A stretch of 64,000 bases of DNA. It comes from a bacterium. Its GTDB lineage: Bacteria; Hinthialibacterota; Hinthialibacteria; Hinthialibacterales; Hinthialibacteraceae. The stretch lies in NCBI GenBank assembly GCA_016125385.1, contig WGLV01000041.1:1-64000 (forward strand), given 5' to 3'. Positions 26,681 to 37,550 of this stretch are shown in pieces. Under the pieces are notes generated by a model. It was not told where the DNA came from and ran no database searches. It saw nothing but the letters and a program-made list of their open reading frames with translations. The position numbers and the translations under genes are program-made. Positions within the stretch are counted from its first letter, which is position 1, and every line of letters starts with the position of its first letter.

Positions 26681-27038
26681 TCATCCAACTCGAATCCACC
26701 GGGAGATGCGAATTCCAGCCCCAGATGTTGAATAGACGCTTTGGGAGGCCATCAAACCCCGGTAAGTCTGCCAAAACCAGAGGGATGCTTTTTTGGCACA
26801 ATGCCCAAAGCCAGGCTCCGCCAACCGCGCCATATTGACCAGCCTCACACCAGACTTCTATTCATTCCCACCAGTCAAATCTCGTCATTAAGTCATGATT
26901 ACAAAGATATTTACATCACAATCCGCATGATGGAATATTCCTTGCAAGCCACTTTTCAAGCAATGAGTGAATCCATATGTTTAAGGAATGCCTTGGATTC
27001 ATGCTCCCAATGTCAGACAAACTATCGGATTGAGGACT
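26681..27038. other. Non-coding leader region of grpE
   Basis: I see no CIRCE repeat (TTAGCACTC-N9-GAGTGCTAA) and no convincing heat-shock sigma promoter. Short frames in this region have no ribosome site and differ from the codon use of the neighbours, so I do not call a gene. Confidence 0.4.
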
Positions 27039-27680
27039 ATGTCGAATCAACAGCAACCCGCAACGGATCTGAACGATCCGATTCAAAACGCCGCCGCTGA
27101 CAACGGCCAGGCTCAGACTGACGCGCAATGGCCGGACGGCGCGGGCGAATCGAGTTCCACGGAAGCCAATGATAAGCCCAGCGGCGACGCTCTGCTTGAT
27201 GAAATCGACGCCCTGCGCAAAGAACGCGATGAATATCTTCGTGACTTGCAACGCCTTCAGGCGGAGTTTGAAAATTATCGCAAGCGCATGCTGAAAGAGC
27301 GTAGCGAGATGAAAGAGTTGATGCTTCAGGACGTCATCACCCGCCTTCTGGACGTGGTTGACAATCTGGAGCGTGCGCTCGATACGGATCCGGCTCATGA
27401 AAACGCCGAATCGTTCAAATCCGGCGTCAAAATGATCCATCAGCAGTTAAACGCGCTGCTCGCCGAACAGGGTCTTGAGCGTATCGAAGCGGTGGGCCGT
27501 CCGTTCGATCCGCGCTTCCACGAAGCGGTCATGCAGCAACCCAGCGCCGATCACGAGCCCGGAACCGTGCTGGCCGAGTTCCAGCCCGGCTACCGGCTGA
27601 AAGACCGGGTTCTGCGCGCCTCAAAAGTGCAGGTGTCTCAGGCGGCGCCGGGCAGTGAAAACAACGAAACGCGAAAGTAA
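27039..27680 (+). CDS. grpE: Nucleotide exchange factor GrpE
   Basis: This 213-residue protein releases ADP from DnaK. An unstructured polar N-terminus (1-60, rich in Q, N and D) is followed by the long dimerising helix (LLDEIDALRKERDEYLRDLQRLQAEFENYRKRM begins near 65). The C-terminal beta domain contains GLERIEAVGRPFDPRFHEAVM, the family signature. It stands 27 bp before dnaK, so both are one operon. dnaJ and hrcA are not present here. GAGG precedes the ATG by five bases; a longer upstream frame has no ribosome site. Confidence 0.96.
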   Translation: MSNQQQPATDLNDPIQNAAADNGQAQTDAQWPDGAGESSSTEANDKPSGDALLDEIDALRKERDEYLRDLQRLQAEFENYRKRMLKERSEMKELMLQDVITRLLDVVDNLERALDTDPAHENAESFKSGVKMIHQQLNALLAEQGLERIEAVGRPFDPRFHEAVMQQPSADHEPGTVLAEFQPGYRLKDRVLRASKVQVSQAAPGSENNETRK

Positions 27681-27707
27681 GCGAAAAAACAATAAGGAGT
27701 TAACAAC

Positions 27708-29648
27708 ATGGGTAAGGTAATCGGGATCGATTTAGGCACGACGAACTCGGTGGTCGCCGTGATGGAGGGTGGAGAACCCGTCGTGATCACGAACGCCGAA
27801 GGCAATCGTACGACGCCGTCCGTGGTTGCCTTTACCGACAGCGGAGAGCGACTGGTGGGCCAGGTCGCCAAGCGGCAGGCCATCACCAACCCCCACCGGA
27901 CCATCTTTTCCGCCAAGCGCTTCATCGGTTTGAAATATGAAGAGCTGGGCAAGGAAGTGGCGCGCTATCCGTACAAGGTCGAAAAGGCGTCCGACGGAAT
28001 GCCCGCGTTCTCCATCGATGGAAAGCACTACAAACCGGAGGAAATCTCCGCGCGCGTCCTGCAGAAAATGAAACAAACCGCCGAAGACTACCTCGGTCAG
28101 GAAGTCACCCAGGCGGTCATCACCGTCCCGGCGTACTTCGATGACAGCCAGCGCCAGTCGACCAAAGACGCGGGCCGCATCGCCGGGCTTGAAGTTCTGC
28201 GCATCATCAATGAGCCCACCGCCGCCGCGCTGGCCTACGGCATGGACAAAAAGAAAGATCAGAAGATCGCGGTCTACGACTTCGGCGGCGGAACCTTCGA
28301 TATCTCCATTCTGGAACTGGGCGAAGGCGTGTTTGAAGTCAAATCGACCAACGGTGACACACACCTCGGTGGTGACGATATCGACCAGATCCTGATCGAC
28401 CACATCGCCGACGAGTTCAAAAAAGAGAACGGCATCGACATCCGCAACGATCCGATGGCGTTGCAACGCCTCAAGGACGCGGCGGAAAAAGCGAAATGCG
28501 AACTGTCGAGCACGATGGAAACATCGATCGACATTCCCTTTATCACCGCTGACTCGACCGGGCCTAAACACCTTCAGATGAAACTCTCGCGCTCGAAATT
28601 CGAGCAGCTCGCGGGCCCGATCATCGACCGTACCATCGAGCCCTGCAAAAAGGCGCTCGCCGATGCGAGTTTGAAGGCGAACGAGATTGACGAAATCATT
28701 CTGGTTGGCGGCTCGACCCGCATCCCCTACGTGCAGAAGATCGTCAAAGACCTCTTCGGCCGCGATCCCCACCGGGGCGTCAACCCCGACGAAGTCGTCG
28801 CGATCGGCGCCGCGATCCAGGCGGGCGTGCTCAATAAGGAAGTCAAGGACGTCCTGCTGCTCGACGTGACCCCGCTCTCGCTGGGCATCGAAACCCTCGG
28901 CGACGTTTTCACCCGGCTGATCGACCGCAACACGACGATCCCCTGCCGTAAGAGCCAGGTCTTCTCAACGGCGGCCGATAACCAGCCGGCGGTGTCGATT
29001 CATGTCCTGCAGGGCGAGCGCGAAATCGCCTCGCATAACAAGTCGATCGGACGTTTCGATCTGGTCGGCATCCCTCCGGCGCCGCGCGGCATGCCGCAGA
29101 TCGAGGTGACCTTTGACCTCGACGCCAACGGCATCCTGCACGTCTCCGCGAAAGACCTGGGAACCGGCAAGGAACAGAAGATTCGCATCGAACAGTCGAG
29201 CGGTCTCTCCGAGGCGGAGATTCAGCAGATGGTCAAGGACGCCGAGGAACACGCCGACGAAGACCGCCAGAAAAAAGAACAGGCGGCGTTGCGCAACGAA
29301 GCCGACAGCCTCGTCTATACGGCGGAAAAATCGCTGAAGGAATACGGCGATAAATTGAAGCCGGAAGACAAACAGGCGGTTGAAACTTCGATAGAAGAAT
29401 TGAAGAAGGCGCTCGAGTCGAACGACTCCGCCCAGATCAAAGCGAAGAAGGAAGCCCTCGAGCAGACTTCACAAAAACTGGGGCAGGCGTTATATGAAGA
29501 AGCCGCCAAACAACAGCAGGCGGCGGGCGCGGCTGGCGGAGCGGGCGGCCCGGGCGAGTCAGGCCCCGGCGCTGAATCGCAAACCGGCGGCGCGCAATCG
29601 TCAAACGAAGACGATGTGGTCGACGCGGAATACACCGTCGAAAAGTAA
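27708..29648 (+). CDS. dnaK: Chaperone DnaK (Hsp70)
   Basis: This 646-residue ATP-dependent chaperone is full length. The ATPase domain (1-385) shows the phosphate loop GIDLGTTNS near residue 5, [13 protein letters not shown] and the adenosine motif VGGSTRIP. The linker [16 protein letters not shown] leads to the substrate-binding domain and helical lid. [12 protein letters not shown] tail and a DDVVDAEY end, as in most bacterial DnaK, complete it. A strong hairpin follows the stop. A CIRCE element is not visible, so heat control may be by a sigma factor. Confidence 0.99.
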   Translation: MGKVIGIDLGTTNSVVAVMEGGEPVVITNAEGNRTTPSVVAFTDSGERLVGQVAKRQAITNPHRTIFSAKRFIGLKYEELGKEVARYPYKVEKASDGMPAFSIDGKHYKPEEISARVLQKMKQTAEDYLGQEVTQAVITVPAYFDDSQRQSTKDAGRIAGLEVLRIINEPTAAALAYGMDKKKDQKIAVYDFGGGTFDISILELGEGVFEVKSTNGDTHLGGDDIDQILIDHIADEFKKENGIDIRNDPMALQRLKDAAEKAKCELSSTMETSIDIPFITADSTGPKHLQMKLSRSKFEQLAGPIIDRTIEPCKKALADASLKANEIDEIILVGGSTRIPYVQKIVKDLFGRDPHRGVNPDEVVAIGAAIQAGVLNKEVKDVLLLDVTPLSLGIETLGDVFTRLIDRNTTIPCRKSQVFSTAADNQPAVSIHVLQGEREIASHNKSIGRFDLVGIPPAPRGMPQIEVTFDLDANGILHVSAKDLGTGKEQKIRIEQSSGLSEAEIQQMVKDAEEHADEDRQKKEQAALRNEADSLVYTAEKSLKEYGDKLKPEDKQAVETSIEELKKALESNDSAQIKAKKEALEQTSQKLGQALYEEAAKQQQAAGAAGGAGGPGESGPGAESQTGGAQSSNEDDVVDAEYTVEK

Positions 29649-29660
29649 AAACATTCCGAT

Positions 29661-29693
29661 GCGGCTGGCTCGTTTTGAGCCAGCCGCGATTTT
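29661..29693 (+). terminator. Terminator of the grpE-dnaK operon
   Basis: An 11-bp perfect stem (GCGGCTGGCTC, 29661-29671, with GAGCCAGCCGC, 29677-29687) with a 5-nt loop is followed by a short T tract. The stem is very stable although the T tract is only four bases. Confidence 0.78.
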
Positions 29694-29768
29694 ACCCTGC
29701 TGGACGATCGCGGATACGAATCGAAGCAATCAATCCATTCGCCCCGCCGCCCGGCTATGGAGGTCGTG

Positions 29769-30083
29769 ATGCCTACGTATGATTATGTCTGTGACAAATG
29801 CGGGTATGAATTCGAGATGTACCAGTCGATGAAAGACGACCCCATCAAGAAGTGTCCCGAATGCAAATCTCAGAAAGCGCGCCGGTTGATCGGTTCCGGC
29901 GGCGGCATCATCTTCAAAGGCTCTGGCTTCTACGAAACCGATTACAAGCGCAAATCCCAACCCTCCAGCGAATCGAAATCGGAAAACAAGAGCGAGAGCA
30001 AAACCGAATCGAAGAGCGAAACGAAAACCGAGAACAAGTCCGAGTCGAAAACCAAAGCCACAGCGGGCGCGGCGGCGAAGTAA
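29769..30083 (+). CDS. FmdB family zinc ribbon protein with a K/S/E repeat tail
   Basis: This 104-residue protein has the FmdB zinc ribbon in its first 40 residues (MPTYDYVCDKCGYEFE; C8, C11, C29, C32), then GGGIIFKGSGFYETDYK, the conserved end of the FmdB core. Instead of the usual short tail, about 40 residues of S-E-x-K repeats follow (SESKSENKSESKT pattern). FmdB proteins are small putative regulators of unknown mechanism. GGAGG six bases before the ATG fixes the start. The repeat tail is copied at DNA level, suggesting slippage. Confidence 0.9.
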   Translation: MPTYDYVCDKCGYEFEMYQSMKDDPIKKCPECKSQKARRLIGSGGGIIFKGSGFYETDYKRKSQPSSESKSENKSESKTESKSETKTENKSESKTKATAGAAAK

Positions 30084-30103
30084 CCACGGGCCCCGCGATC
30101 ATC

Positions 30104-30502
30104 ATGCCATCAGCCGAATCGATACGACCCAACCGGAAGCGCTGGCTGGCGGCGGCGCTTGCCGCGGCGTTCATCGCCGGAGCGCTGATCCTCAGGCTGG
30201 GGCTGTTGTCATCGTCTCATCTCGGCGAAGCCGCGAATCTCTCGAAGCGGGGCGATTATCTCGCCGCGCTCGACGCGTATACCGATTCCATACGCAATTA
30301 TTTCCCCGGCAACCCATGGTCGCGGCGCGCCGCCGGCGAGGCTTTCCAGATGATCCGATCCGCCTCGCGCGAAGCGCAGGCTCGCCGCCGCGATTTGGAA
30401 CAACTGCGCGGATCGATTCTCGCGCTGAGATCGTTTTATCAGCCGTATTCATCGATTTTAAACGAAATCCAAACCGAATTGGGCGAGAATAACTCGCCCT
30501 GA
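30104..30502 (+). CDS. Small membrane-anchored protein of unknown function
   Basis: This 132-residue protein has one N-terminal membrane segment (about residues 12-32, WLAAALAAAFIAGALILRLGL). A periplasmic helical part follows with a TPR-like hairpin (AANLSKRGDYLAALDAYTDSIRNYFPGNPWSRRAA) and a helix rich in R and E. It starts 20 bp after the FmdB gene and is probably co-transcribed, although the ribosome site is weak. Its last seven codons and stop form the operon terminator. I do not recognise a family. Confidence 0.65.
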   Translation: MPSAESIRPNRKRWLAAALAAAFIAGALILRLGLLSSSHLGEAANLSKRGDYLAALDAYTDSIRNYFPGNPWSRRAAGEAFQMIRSASREAQARRRDLEQLRGSILALRSFYQPYSSILNEIQTELGENNSP

Positions 30503-30509
30503 TTTTTTT
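30481..30509 (+). terminator. Rho-independent terminator overlapping the end of a gene
   Basis: GGGCGAG (30481-30487) pairs perfectly with CTCGCCC (30493-30499) around AATAA, followed by seven T after the stop codon. The hairpin encodes the C-terminus of the preceding small protein. Confidence 0.85.
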
Positions 30510-30720
30510 ACGTCAGGTTCCGCCATCGGTTCCGTTACCTGATGAAATACCAATCGTAACCGTATGCGGACTCAATCAATTCCGATGACTGACGAGGCGA
30601 TGTACAAGCCGGGCCGCGCTTGGCGCGAAGGCTTCGCCTTGCTATCGTGTGACGGCCCATCCATGTTTCAACAACCCTGACGCGCCGTCGCCATATCAGC
30701 CCGATCGAGGAGGTAGGTTA

Positions 30721-31721
<1,001 letters not shown>

Positions 31722-31725
<4 letters not shown>

Positions 31726-32633
31726 GCGAGGCCGCGGACGCACGCCCCTTCATCTCAACCGTGGTCCGGACCTACAACCGTCCGGAACGGTTGCGCGAAT
31801 GCCTGCGAAGCCTTGCGGCGCAGACGTTCGATTCATTTGAAGTGGTGATCGTCAACGACGCGGGCGTGGATGTGGCGGACGTTGTCGAAGACGAGTTGTC
31901 CGGCGCCGCCCATCAGTACATCCGCAATTCCGAAAATCGCGGCCGCACCGCCGCGCTCAACATCGGCGTGGATGCCGCGCGCGGTGAATTCGTCTCGTTT
32001 CTCGATGACGACGACGGCGCGCGTCCCGATTACCTTGCCACGCTGGCTGAGACCGCGCGAACCAGCGGAGTGCCGGTGGTCTACAGCGACGTACTCAACG
32101 TCACCTTTCAACGCGATCCGCAAAGTCAGGAATGGCGGCGCGTTCAGGAACAGTTGATCTATTCGTTTGACTTTGAACGCGACAACTTTCTTCTGGCCAA
32201 TTACATCCCCATCAACTGCCTGCTGATCCGCCGCGACTGTTTCGACGCCGTTGGGCCGTTCGATGAATCGTTGACGGTTTTTGAAGACTGGGAATTCCTC
32301 ATTCGCCTGTCGCGCAAATTCGATTTTCAACACGTGCGCAAGGTCACCGGCGAATACCGCCGCCGCGACGATAACAGCAATATCCTCGAACAGGATTCAT
32401 ACAAAGCCAACGAACGCGTGGTTAAACGGCGATACCGGCTCCACCGCGACGGGCGCTTCGACGATATCTTCAAACGCACCTTCCAGCTGCAACGCGAAGC
32501 GCGTCAGGCCAATCAACAGGCCCAGTCGCTTAATCAGCAAAACCAGATCATGCGCCAGCAGTTGCAGGAGGCGCAACGAATGATTCAGCAGTTACAGATT
32601 GAGTTACAGCGCGCGCGGGGAGGTCAGCTATGA
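31722..32633 (+). CDS. Family 2 glycosyltransferase with a C-terminal glutamine-rich coiled coil
   Basis: This 303-residue protein is a GT-A fold transferase: STVVRTYNRPERLRECLRSL at the N-terminus, VVIVNDAG, and a DXD-type FLDDDD at 93-98. A conserved FDESLTVFEDWEFLIRLS acceptor-side motif lies near residue 190. From about 245 a Q-rich coiled coil follows (QNQIMRQQLQEAQRMIQQL). No membrane segment is present. It overlaps both neighbours by 4 nt (ATGA), so it is translationally tied to moxR and the DUF58 gene, an unusual position for a glycosyltransferase. The sugar donor and acceptor are unknown. Confidence 0.9.
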
Positions 32634-33505
32634 TTCCACGCGAGATGCTGAAACACATCCGGCGCATCGAAATCCGAACCAAGCGCATGGTGAACGACGT
32701 GCTGGCGGGTGAGTATCACTCCGTCTTCAAGGGCCAGGGCGTCGAGTTTGAAGAAGTGCGCGAATATCAGCCCGGCGACGATATCCGCACCATCGACTGG
32801 AATGTGACGGCGCGTATGGGCGAGCCGTTCGTTAAACGCTACCGCGAAGAGCGCGAACTGACCGTCATGCTGGTGGTTGACGCCTCTTCATCAAGCCTTT
32901 TTGGAACCACCGGCAAACAGAAAGCCGAACTGGCGGTCGAACTGTCCGCCGTGCTCGCCTTTTCCGCGATCAAAAATAACGACCGCGTCGGCCTGATCCT
33001 GTTCACCGATCGCGTTGAAAAATTCTTCCCGCCCAAGAAGGGCAAAAAACACGTCTTGCGGCTGATCCGCGAACTGCTGTCGTTCGAGCCGGGCGGCGGC
33101 GCGACCAATATTCAAAACGCGCTGGAATTCCTCGGCCGCCTGACCAAACGAAAGAGCGTTGTATTTCTGATTTCTGACTTCATGAGCGGCGGTTATCAGG
33201 ATGCGTTACGTCTGGTCAATACCCGGCACGATCTGGTCGCGATCAGCGTCTCCGATCCCCGGGAACTGGATATGCCGCCTATCGGACTACTGGAACTGGA
33301 AGACGCCGAGACCGGCGAGATCGTCGTGATCGACACTTACGACCGCGCGTCGATGCACCTGTTCACCAAGTCCGCCTCCGAAGACGTCCAACGGTTGGAA
33401 AACGAGATGAAACGTCTCAACGTGGATCACGTTTCCATCCGGACCGATCTGTCGTACGTCGATCCATTGATCCGGTTTTTTCAACAACGAGCCAAACGAT
33501 ATTAA
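32630..33505 (+). CDS. DUF58 domain protein (VWA-like, MoxR partner)
   Basis: This 291-residue protein has the DUF58 signature EFEEVREYQPGDDIRTIDW at about 40-57. A VWA-like fold follows: LVVDASSSSLFG at 81-92, a MIDAS-like DxSxS with D84. It ends SYVDPLIRFFQQRAKRY. There is no membrane segment, unlike many DUF58 proteins. It sits directly behind moxR in most genomes, and here the glycosyltransferase intervenes with ATGA overlaps. It probably works in the MoxR/Bat complex on the cytoplasmic face of the membrane. Confidence 0.95.
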   Translation: MIPREMLKHIRRIEIRTKRMVNDVLAGEYHSVFKGQGVEFEEVREYQPGDDIRTIDWNVTARMGEPFVKRYREERELTVMLVVDASSSSLFGTTGKQKAELAVELSAVLAFSAIKNNDRVGLILFTDRVEKFFPPKKGKKHVLRLIRELLSFEPGGGATNIQNALEFLGRLTKRKSVVFLISDFMSGGYQDALRLVNTRHDLVAISVSDPRELDMPPIGLLELEDAETGEIVVIDTYDRASMHLFTKSASEDVQRLENEMKRLNVDHVSIRTDLSYVDPLIRFFQQRAKRY

Positions 33506-34567
33506 ATGCGCATGAATTCGATTCGCCGTATATTGATCGTTTCCATTGTTTCACTGACGCTGGCGGCGGGCGCCGCGCGGCTCGGCTACTGCCAGGCGGA
33601 AAGCGTCGTTTCGGCCTCTCCAACAATCACAACCACCGCCGACAGGCAGGATATCCTGATCGGGGACGTGATTCATCTGACCGTTACGGTCACTCATGAC
33701 CCTGCCATTGAAGTCATGCAGCCCGGCCAGTCGATCGACCTGAACGAATTCGTACTGCTGGGCGTGGAACCCGGCGGCGAGTCTAAAACTCAAAACGGAC
33801 TGATCGCGACGGCCTTCAACCTGTCGCTCAGCATCTATAAAACCGGCGATTTCAAAATCCCCGAGTTTCCGGTCGCTTACTCGCTCGACGGCGAACGCGG
33901 CGAACTCCTCACCGAAGCCGTTGAGATTCACGTCGGCAGCCTGCTGCCCACCCCCGCCGCGGCGGGAATACCCGGCGCGACCACCGGCGTCGCCATTCAG
34001 GAGATCAAACAGCCGCTGACGCCGCGCGGCGTATTCTTATGGTGGGTGCTCGGGCTGGGAGCCCTGATCCTGCTGATTGTGGCGATTCTCGCCTGGCTGG
34101 CGTATCGGGTCATGAACAAAAAACCGGTTCTGCCTCCCGCGCCGCCCGTCCCCGCTCATGAACGCGCTCTTCAGGCGCTGGCCGCGCTGAGACGGGATAA
34201 ACGACTATTTGAAGAACGCCGGTTGGAGGAATTCACCGTCAAAGTCACCGAAATTCTGCGCGGCTACCTTCAGGAACGCTACGGCTTCGCCGCGCTGCAA
34301 TACACCACCGACGAGATCGTTCACGCGCTGAAGCGGATCCAGCTGCCGTATGAACGAATCGCCGATTTCAAGGATTTCTCGCAGGAATGCGACCTGATCA
34401 AATTCGCTCGTCATGAAGTGGAAACCACGGAGATGACGCGGCTCATCGACATCGCCGAAGCCTTCGTCAAAATCACGCGCCCCGTGGAAGAAGCCGCGCC
34501 GGCGCCGGAACCCGCCGGCGACGCGCGGCCAAAGTTGAACTCGTCAGGAACGGACACGAAAGACTGA
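33506..34567 (+). CDS. Membrane-anchored Bat-operon protein with periplasmic beta domain (BatD-like/DUF4381-like)
   Basis: This 353-residue protein has a signal peptide (1-30), a periplasmic Ig-like beta domain (TADRQDILIGDVIHLTVTVTHDP...), one membrane segment at about 178-200 (WWVLGLGALILLIVAILAWLAY) and a cytoplasmic helical part of about 140 residues (ALAALRRDKRLFEERRLEEFTVKVTEILRGYL). The same order is seen in proteins between DUF58 and BatA in Bacteroidetes and planctomycete Bat operons. The ATG follows the previous TAA directly. It overlaps the next gene by one base (TGATG). Confidence 0.82.
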   Translation: MRMNSIRRILIVSIVSLTLAAGAARLGYCQAESVVSASPTITTTADRQDILIGDVIHLTVTVTHDPAIEVMQPGQSIDLNEFVLLGVEPGGESKTQNGLIATAFNLSLSIYKTGDFKIPEFPVAYSLDGERGELLTEAVEIHVGSLLPTPAAAGIPGATTGVAIQEIKQPLTPRGVFLWWVLGLGALILLIVAILAWLAYRVMNKKPVLPPAPPVPAHERALQALAALRRDKRLFEERRLEEFTVKVTEILRGYLQERYGFAALQYTTDEIVHALKRIQLPYERIADFKDFSQECDLIKFARHEVETTEMTRLIDIAEAFVKITRPVEEAAPAPEPAGDARPKLNSSGTDTKD

Positions 34568-35580
34568 TGCACTTCGCGTATCCAGGATTCTTGTTTCTCT
34601 TATTGCTGATTCCGCTGTTGATCGCGCGCTATGCGCGCGGCGCGGCGGGCGCGCCGCTGGTCTACTCCGACATCAAGCGGGTTAAAAACGCGCTTCGCCT
34701 TCGGGGCGGCGGAGTACGCACGCGCATCGCGGGCGACGGCTTGTTCGCCCTGCGCTTGATGGCGCTGATTCTCTTCATCCTCGCCATGGCGCGCCCCCGC
34801 ACCGAACTGGTATCGACGCAGGTCTACTCTGAAGGCGTCGACATCATGTTGACCGTCGACGTATCGGGAAGCATGAACCTGATCGATCTGGATATGCAGA
34901 ACCAGCGCACTCGCCTTGAAGTCACCAAAGACGCGGTCAAGCGCTTTGTGAACGGGCGCGGCAACGACCGCATCGGCATGACCGTCTTCGCGACCGACGC
35001 CTACCTGCAATGCCCGCTCACCATCGATTACGACATCGTCGACGCCCTGATCGATCAGGTCCACATCGGCATGGTGCCTGAAAACAGCACCGCCATCGGC
35101 AACGCCCTCGCCTCATCGCTCAATCGCCTGCGCTACAGCGAAACCAAGAGCAAGGTGATCGTGCTCATCACCGACGGCGCCAATAACGACGGACAGATCG
35201 ATCCCTTCACCGCCGCCGAACTGGCGAAAACGCTGGGCGTGAAGATATACACCATCGGCGTCGGCGGGCTCGGTACGCCCTACGTCAAGGTCACCACCAT
35301 TCTGGGCGAGCAGCTGCGGCCCTACCCAGAAGCCGAACGCATCGACGAAAAGAGCCTGCAGAAGATCGCCGACATCACTGGTGGACAGTATTTCCGCGCG
35401 GTTGACGTCAACCGCTTTCAGGAAATCTTCGACGAGATCGACCGTCTTGAAAAAACCGAGATCAAATCCGAAGCCCATCGCCGCTATAACGAAATGTTCG
35501 GGTATTTTCTCATACCCGCGCTTTGCCTGCTGGCGCTGGAAGTCGGATTATCGCAAACCCGATACAGAAAGTTGCCGTAA
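34567..35580 (+). CDS. batA: VWA domain membrane protein BatA
   Basis: This 337-residue protein has two N-terminal membrane segments (FLFLLLLIPLLIARY; LRLMALILFILAMA) around a short loop, then a VWA domain whose MIDAS DVSGS is at 98-102 (IMLTVDVSGSMNLID). A C-terminal membrane segment follows (YFLIPALCLLALEVGL). This is the BatA architecture: an inner-membrane protein with its metal-binding VWA domain facing the periplasm, part of the aerotolerance-associated complex. The Bat role in oxygen or stress tolerance is known from Bacteroides and remains mechanistically unclear. Confidence 0.94.
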   Translation: MHFAYPGFLFLLLLIPLLIARYARGAAGAPLVYSDIKRVKNALRLRGGGVRTRIAGDGLFALRLMALILFILAMARPRTELVSTQVYSEGVDIMLTVDVSGSMNLIDLDMQNQRTRLEVTKDAVKRFVNGRGNDRIGMTVFATDAYLQCPLTIDYDIVDALIDQVHIGMVPENSTAIGNALASSLNRLRYSETKSKVIVLITDGANNDGQIDPFTAAELAKTLGVKIYTIGVGGLGTPYVKVTTILGEQLRPYPEAERIDEKSLQKIADITGGQYFRAVDVNRFQEIFDEIDRLEKTEIKSEAHRRYNEMFGYFLIPALCLLALEVGLSQTRYRKLP

Positions 35581-35586
35581 ACGATC

Positions 35587-36636
35587 ATGCGTTTCGCGTC
35601 GCCTGAATATCTCAATCTGCTCTGGCTGCTGGTTCCGCTCGCGCTCTTTTTGCGATGGGCGTGGAAGCGGCGGCTGCGCGCGCTGGAGCGCTTCGGCCAG
35701 GTTGAACTGGTCCAGCGCCTGCTTGACAGCGTGAGCCGCGAAAAACAGAAAGCGAAATTGTGGATGATCTTCGCCGTGTTCGCGTTGTCGTTGTTCGCGC
35801 TGGCGCGGCCCATGTGGGGCATGAAAGAACAGACGCTGGTCTCGCGCGGCAACGATATCTTCATCGCGCTCGACGTCTCGCGCAGCATGCTGGCTGAAGA
35901 CATCAAGCCCAACCGGCTCGCTCGCGCCAAATTTGAAATCGCCAAACTGATCGACCGGATGAAGGGTCACCGCATCGGCCTGGTCACCTTCGCGGGCGAC
36001 GCCTTCGTACAATGTCCGCTGACGCTCGACTATGCGGCGGCCAAGATGCTGCTCAATGAAGTTGACGAGAACTCGATCCCTGTCGGCGGCACGGCGATTC
36101 AAAAAGCGATCGGCAAGGCGCTCGACTCCTTCCCCCCCGGCGAACGCGAATCGCGCGTCATCATCCTGATTACCGACGGCGAAGACACCACAGGCGATCC
36201 CATGAAAGCGGCGGAGCGCGCCAAAGAAGACGGCGTCCTCATCTACGCCATCGGCATCGGCGATCCGGCGGGCGCTCCCATCCCCGAGCGCGGCGACGAC
36301 GGCGCTCTGAAAGATTACGTCAAAGACAAAGCGGGCGACGTCGTCTACAGTAAAATGGACGAAGACGCCCTGAAAAACATTTCGCTGGAAACCGGCGGCG
36401 CCTATTACCCGGTGCGGTCCGCCGATTTCGGCCTGAACGCGATTTACGATCACATGGAGCAGCGCCGCCAACAGCGCCTGCTCGAATCGCGCTTCGTCAC
36501 CCAGTATGAAGAACGGTTCGAGTTTTTCCTGTTCCCCGCTCTGCTGCTGCTTCTGGTTGAAATGATGATCTCCGACCGCAAACGAGCCCGCCGCATGACG
36601 ATGGGCGGTTACAAGGCTGGGGAAGCCGGCGAATAA
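35587..36636 (+). CDS. batB: VWA domain membrane protein BatB
   Basis: This 349-residue protein is a paralogue of BatA with the same layout. N-terminal membrane segments (LLWLLVPLALFLRWAW; LWMIFAVFALSLFALARP) are followed by a VWA domain with MIDAS DVSRS at 96-100 and a C-terminal membrane segment (FEFFLFPALLLLLVEMMI). It starts six bases after BatA stops. It probably pairs with BatA and BatC in the periplasm. Confidence 0.94.
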   Translation: MRFASPEYLNLLWLLVPLALFLRWAWKRRLRALERFGQVELVQRLLDSVSREKQKAKLWMIFAVFALSLFALARPMWGMKEQTLVSRGNDIFIALDVSRSMLAEDIKPNRLARAKFEIAKLIDRMKGHRIGLVTFAGDAFVQCPLTLDYAAAKMLLNEVDENSIPVGGTAIQKAIGKALDSFPPGERESRVIILITDGEDTTGDPMKAAERAKEDGVLIYAIGIGDPAGAPIPERGDDGALKDYVKDKAGDVVYSKMDEDALKNISLETGGAYYPVRSADFGLNAIYDHMEQRRQQRLLESRFVTQYEERFEFFLFPALLLLLVEMMISDRKRARRMTMGGYKAGEAGE

Positions 36637-36701
36637 CAAGGTACACTATGAATAAGACCGATTTCGAATCGTCGCAGCGTCAATACAAAGGAGACGGCCT
36701 G

Positions 36702-37550
36702 ATGAAACCGAACGTTTTGCTTTTCGCGGTCGCCATCGCCGCCCTCTCATCTTTCCAGATCGCGTGGCTGAATCCGATCAAGGATGAAACCATTAAGGCG
36801 AATCAGAAATACCAGGCGGGTCAATATAAAGAAGCCCTGCAGGATTACACGGATCTCGCCGCGCGTCATGAACCGGAAGCGAGCCTGATGCACTTCAACA
36901 TGGGCGACGCCTGGTTCAAGCAGGAAGACTATGAAAAGGCCATCGCCGAGTACAAACAGGCCCTCAATCAAAACGACCCGAAACTCAGCGCCATGTCTCA
37001 CTACAACATCGGCAACTCGTATTTCAACATGGAACAATACGACAAGGCGATTCAGTCGTACATCCAGTCTCTGAAAATCGATCCCGATGACAAGGACGTA
37101 AAATATAACCTCGAAGCCGCGCTGCAAAAATTGCAGCAGCAGAAACAACAGCAACAACAGCAGAACCAGAATCAGAAAAATCAGGACAAACAGGATCAGC
37201 AGCAACAACAGCAACAGGACCAACAACAGCAGGACCAGCAACAGCAGAAACAGGATCAACAGCAGCAGCAACAAGACCAGCAGCAACAGGATCAGCAGCA
37301 ACAGGACCAGCAGCAGCAGGACCAACAGCAGCAGCAACAAGACCAGCAGAAACAGGATCAGCAACAGCAGCAGCAGGATCAAAAAGAAAGTCAGCGGCAA
37401 GACGCCCAACAGGCGCCGAAAAACGATGAACTGACCAAAGAGCAGGCGATGCAGATCCTGAAAAACTTCGAGCAGGACGAAAAAGACACCCGCAAACAGA
37501 TCAAGCGGCAACAACAGCCAACCAACGTCCAGGTGGAGAAAGACTGGTAA
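36702..37550 (+). CDS. batC: BatC-type TPR protein with a long Q/D-rich tract
   Basis: This 282-residue protein has a signal peptide (LLFAVAIAALSSFQIAW), then three TPR units (YQAGQYKEALQDYTDLAAR; AWFKQEDYEKAIAEYKQALN; SYFNMEQYDKAIQSYIQSLKIDP). About 90 residues consisting almost only of Q, D, K and N follow (around 37126-37385). The C-terminal segment KEQAMQILKNFEQDEKDTRKQIKRQ is conserved in BatC. I start at 36702, where AAAGGAG is nine bases upstream and a signal peptide begins at once; an ATG at 36648 is possible. The Q tract is encoded by varied CAG/CAA codons, so the protein, not just the DNA, seems selected. Confidence 0.88.
   Translation: MKPNVLLFAVAIAALSSFQIAWLNPIKDETIKANQKYQAGQYKEALQDYTDLAARHEPEASLMHFNMGDAWFKQEDYEKAIAEYKQALNQNDPKLSAMSHYNIGNSYFNMEQYDKAIQSYIQSLKIDPDDKDVKYNLEAALQKLQQQKQQQQQQNQNQKNQDKQDQQQQQQQDQQQQDQQQQKQDQQQQQQDQQQQDQQQQDQQQQDQQQQQQDQQKQDQQQQQQDQKESQRQDAQQAPKNDELTKEQAMQILKNFEQDEKDTRKQIKRQQQPTNVQVEKDW

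Noticed and set aside
26361-27038. CIRCE operator upstream of grpE
   Set aside because: The TTAGCACTC inverted repeat was looked for and not found.
26741-27100. 119-residue frame in the gap before grpE
   Set aside because: There is no ribosome site, the product is low in pattern, and it runs into the start of grpE in another frame.
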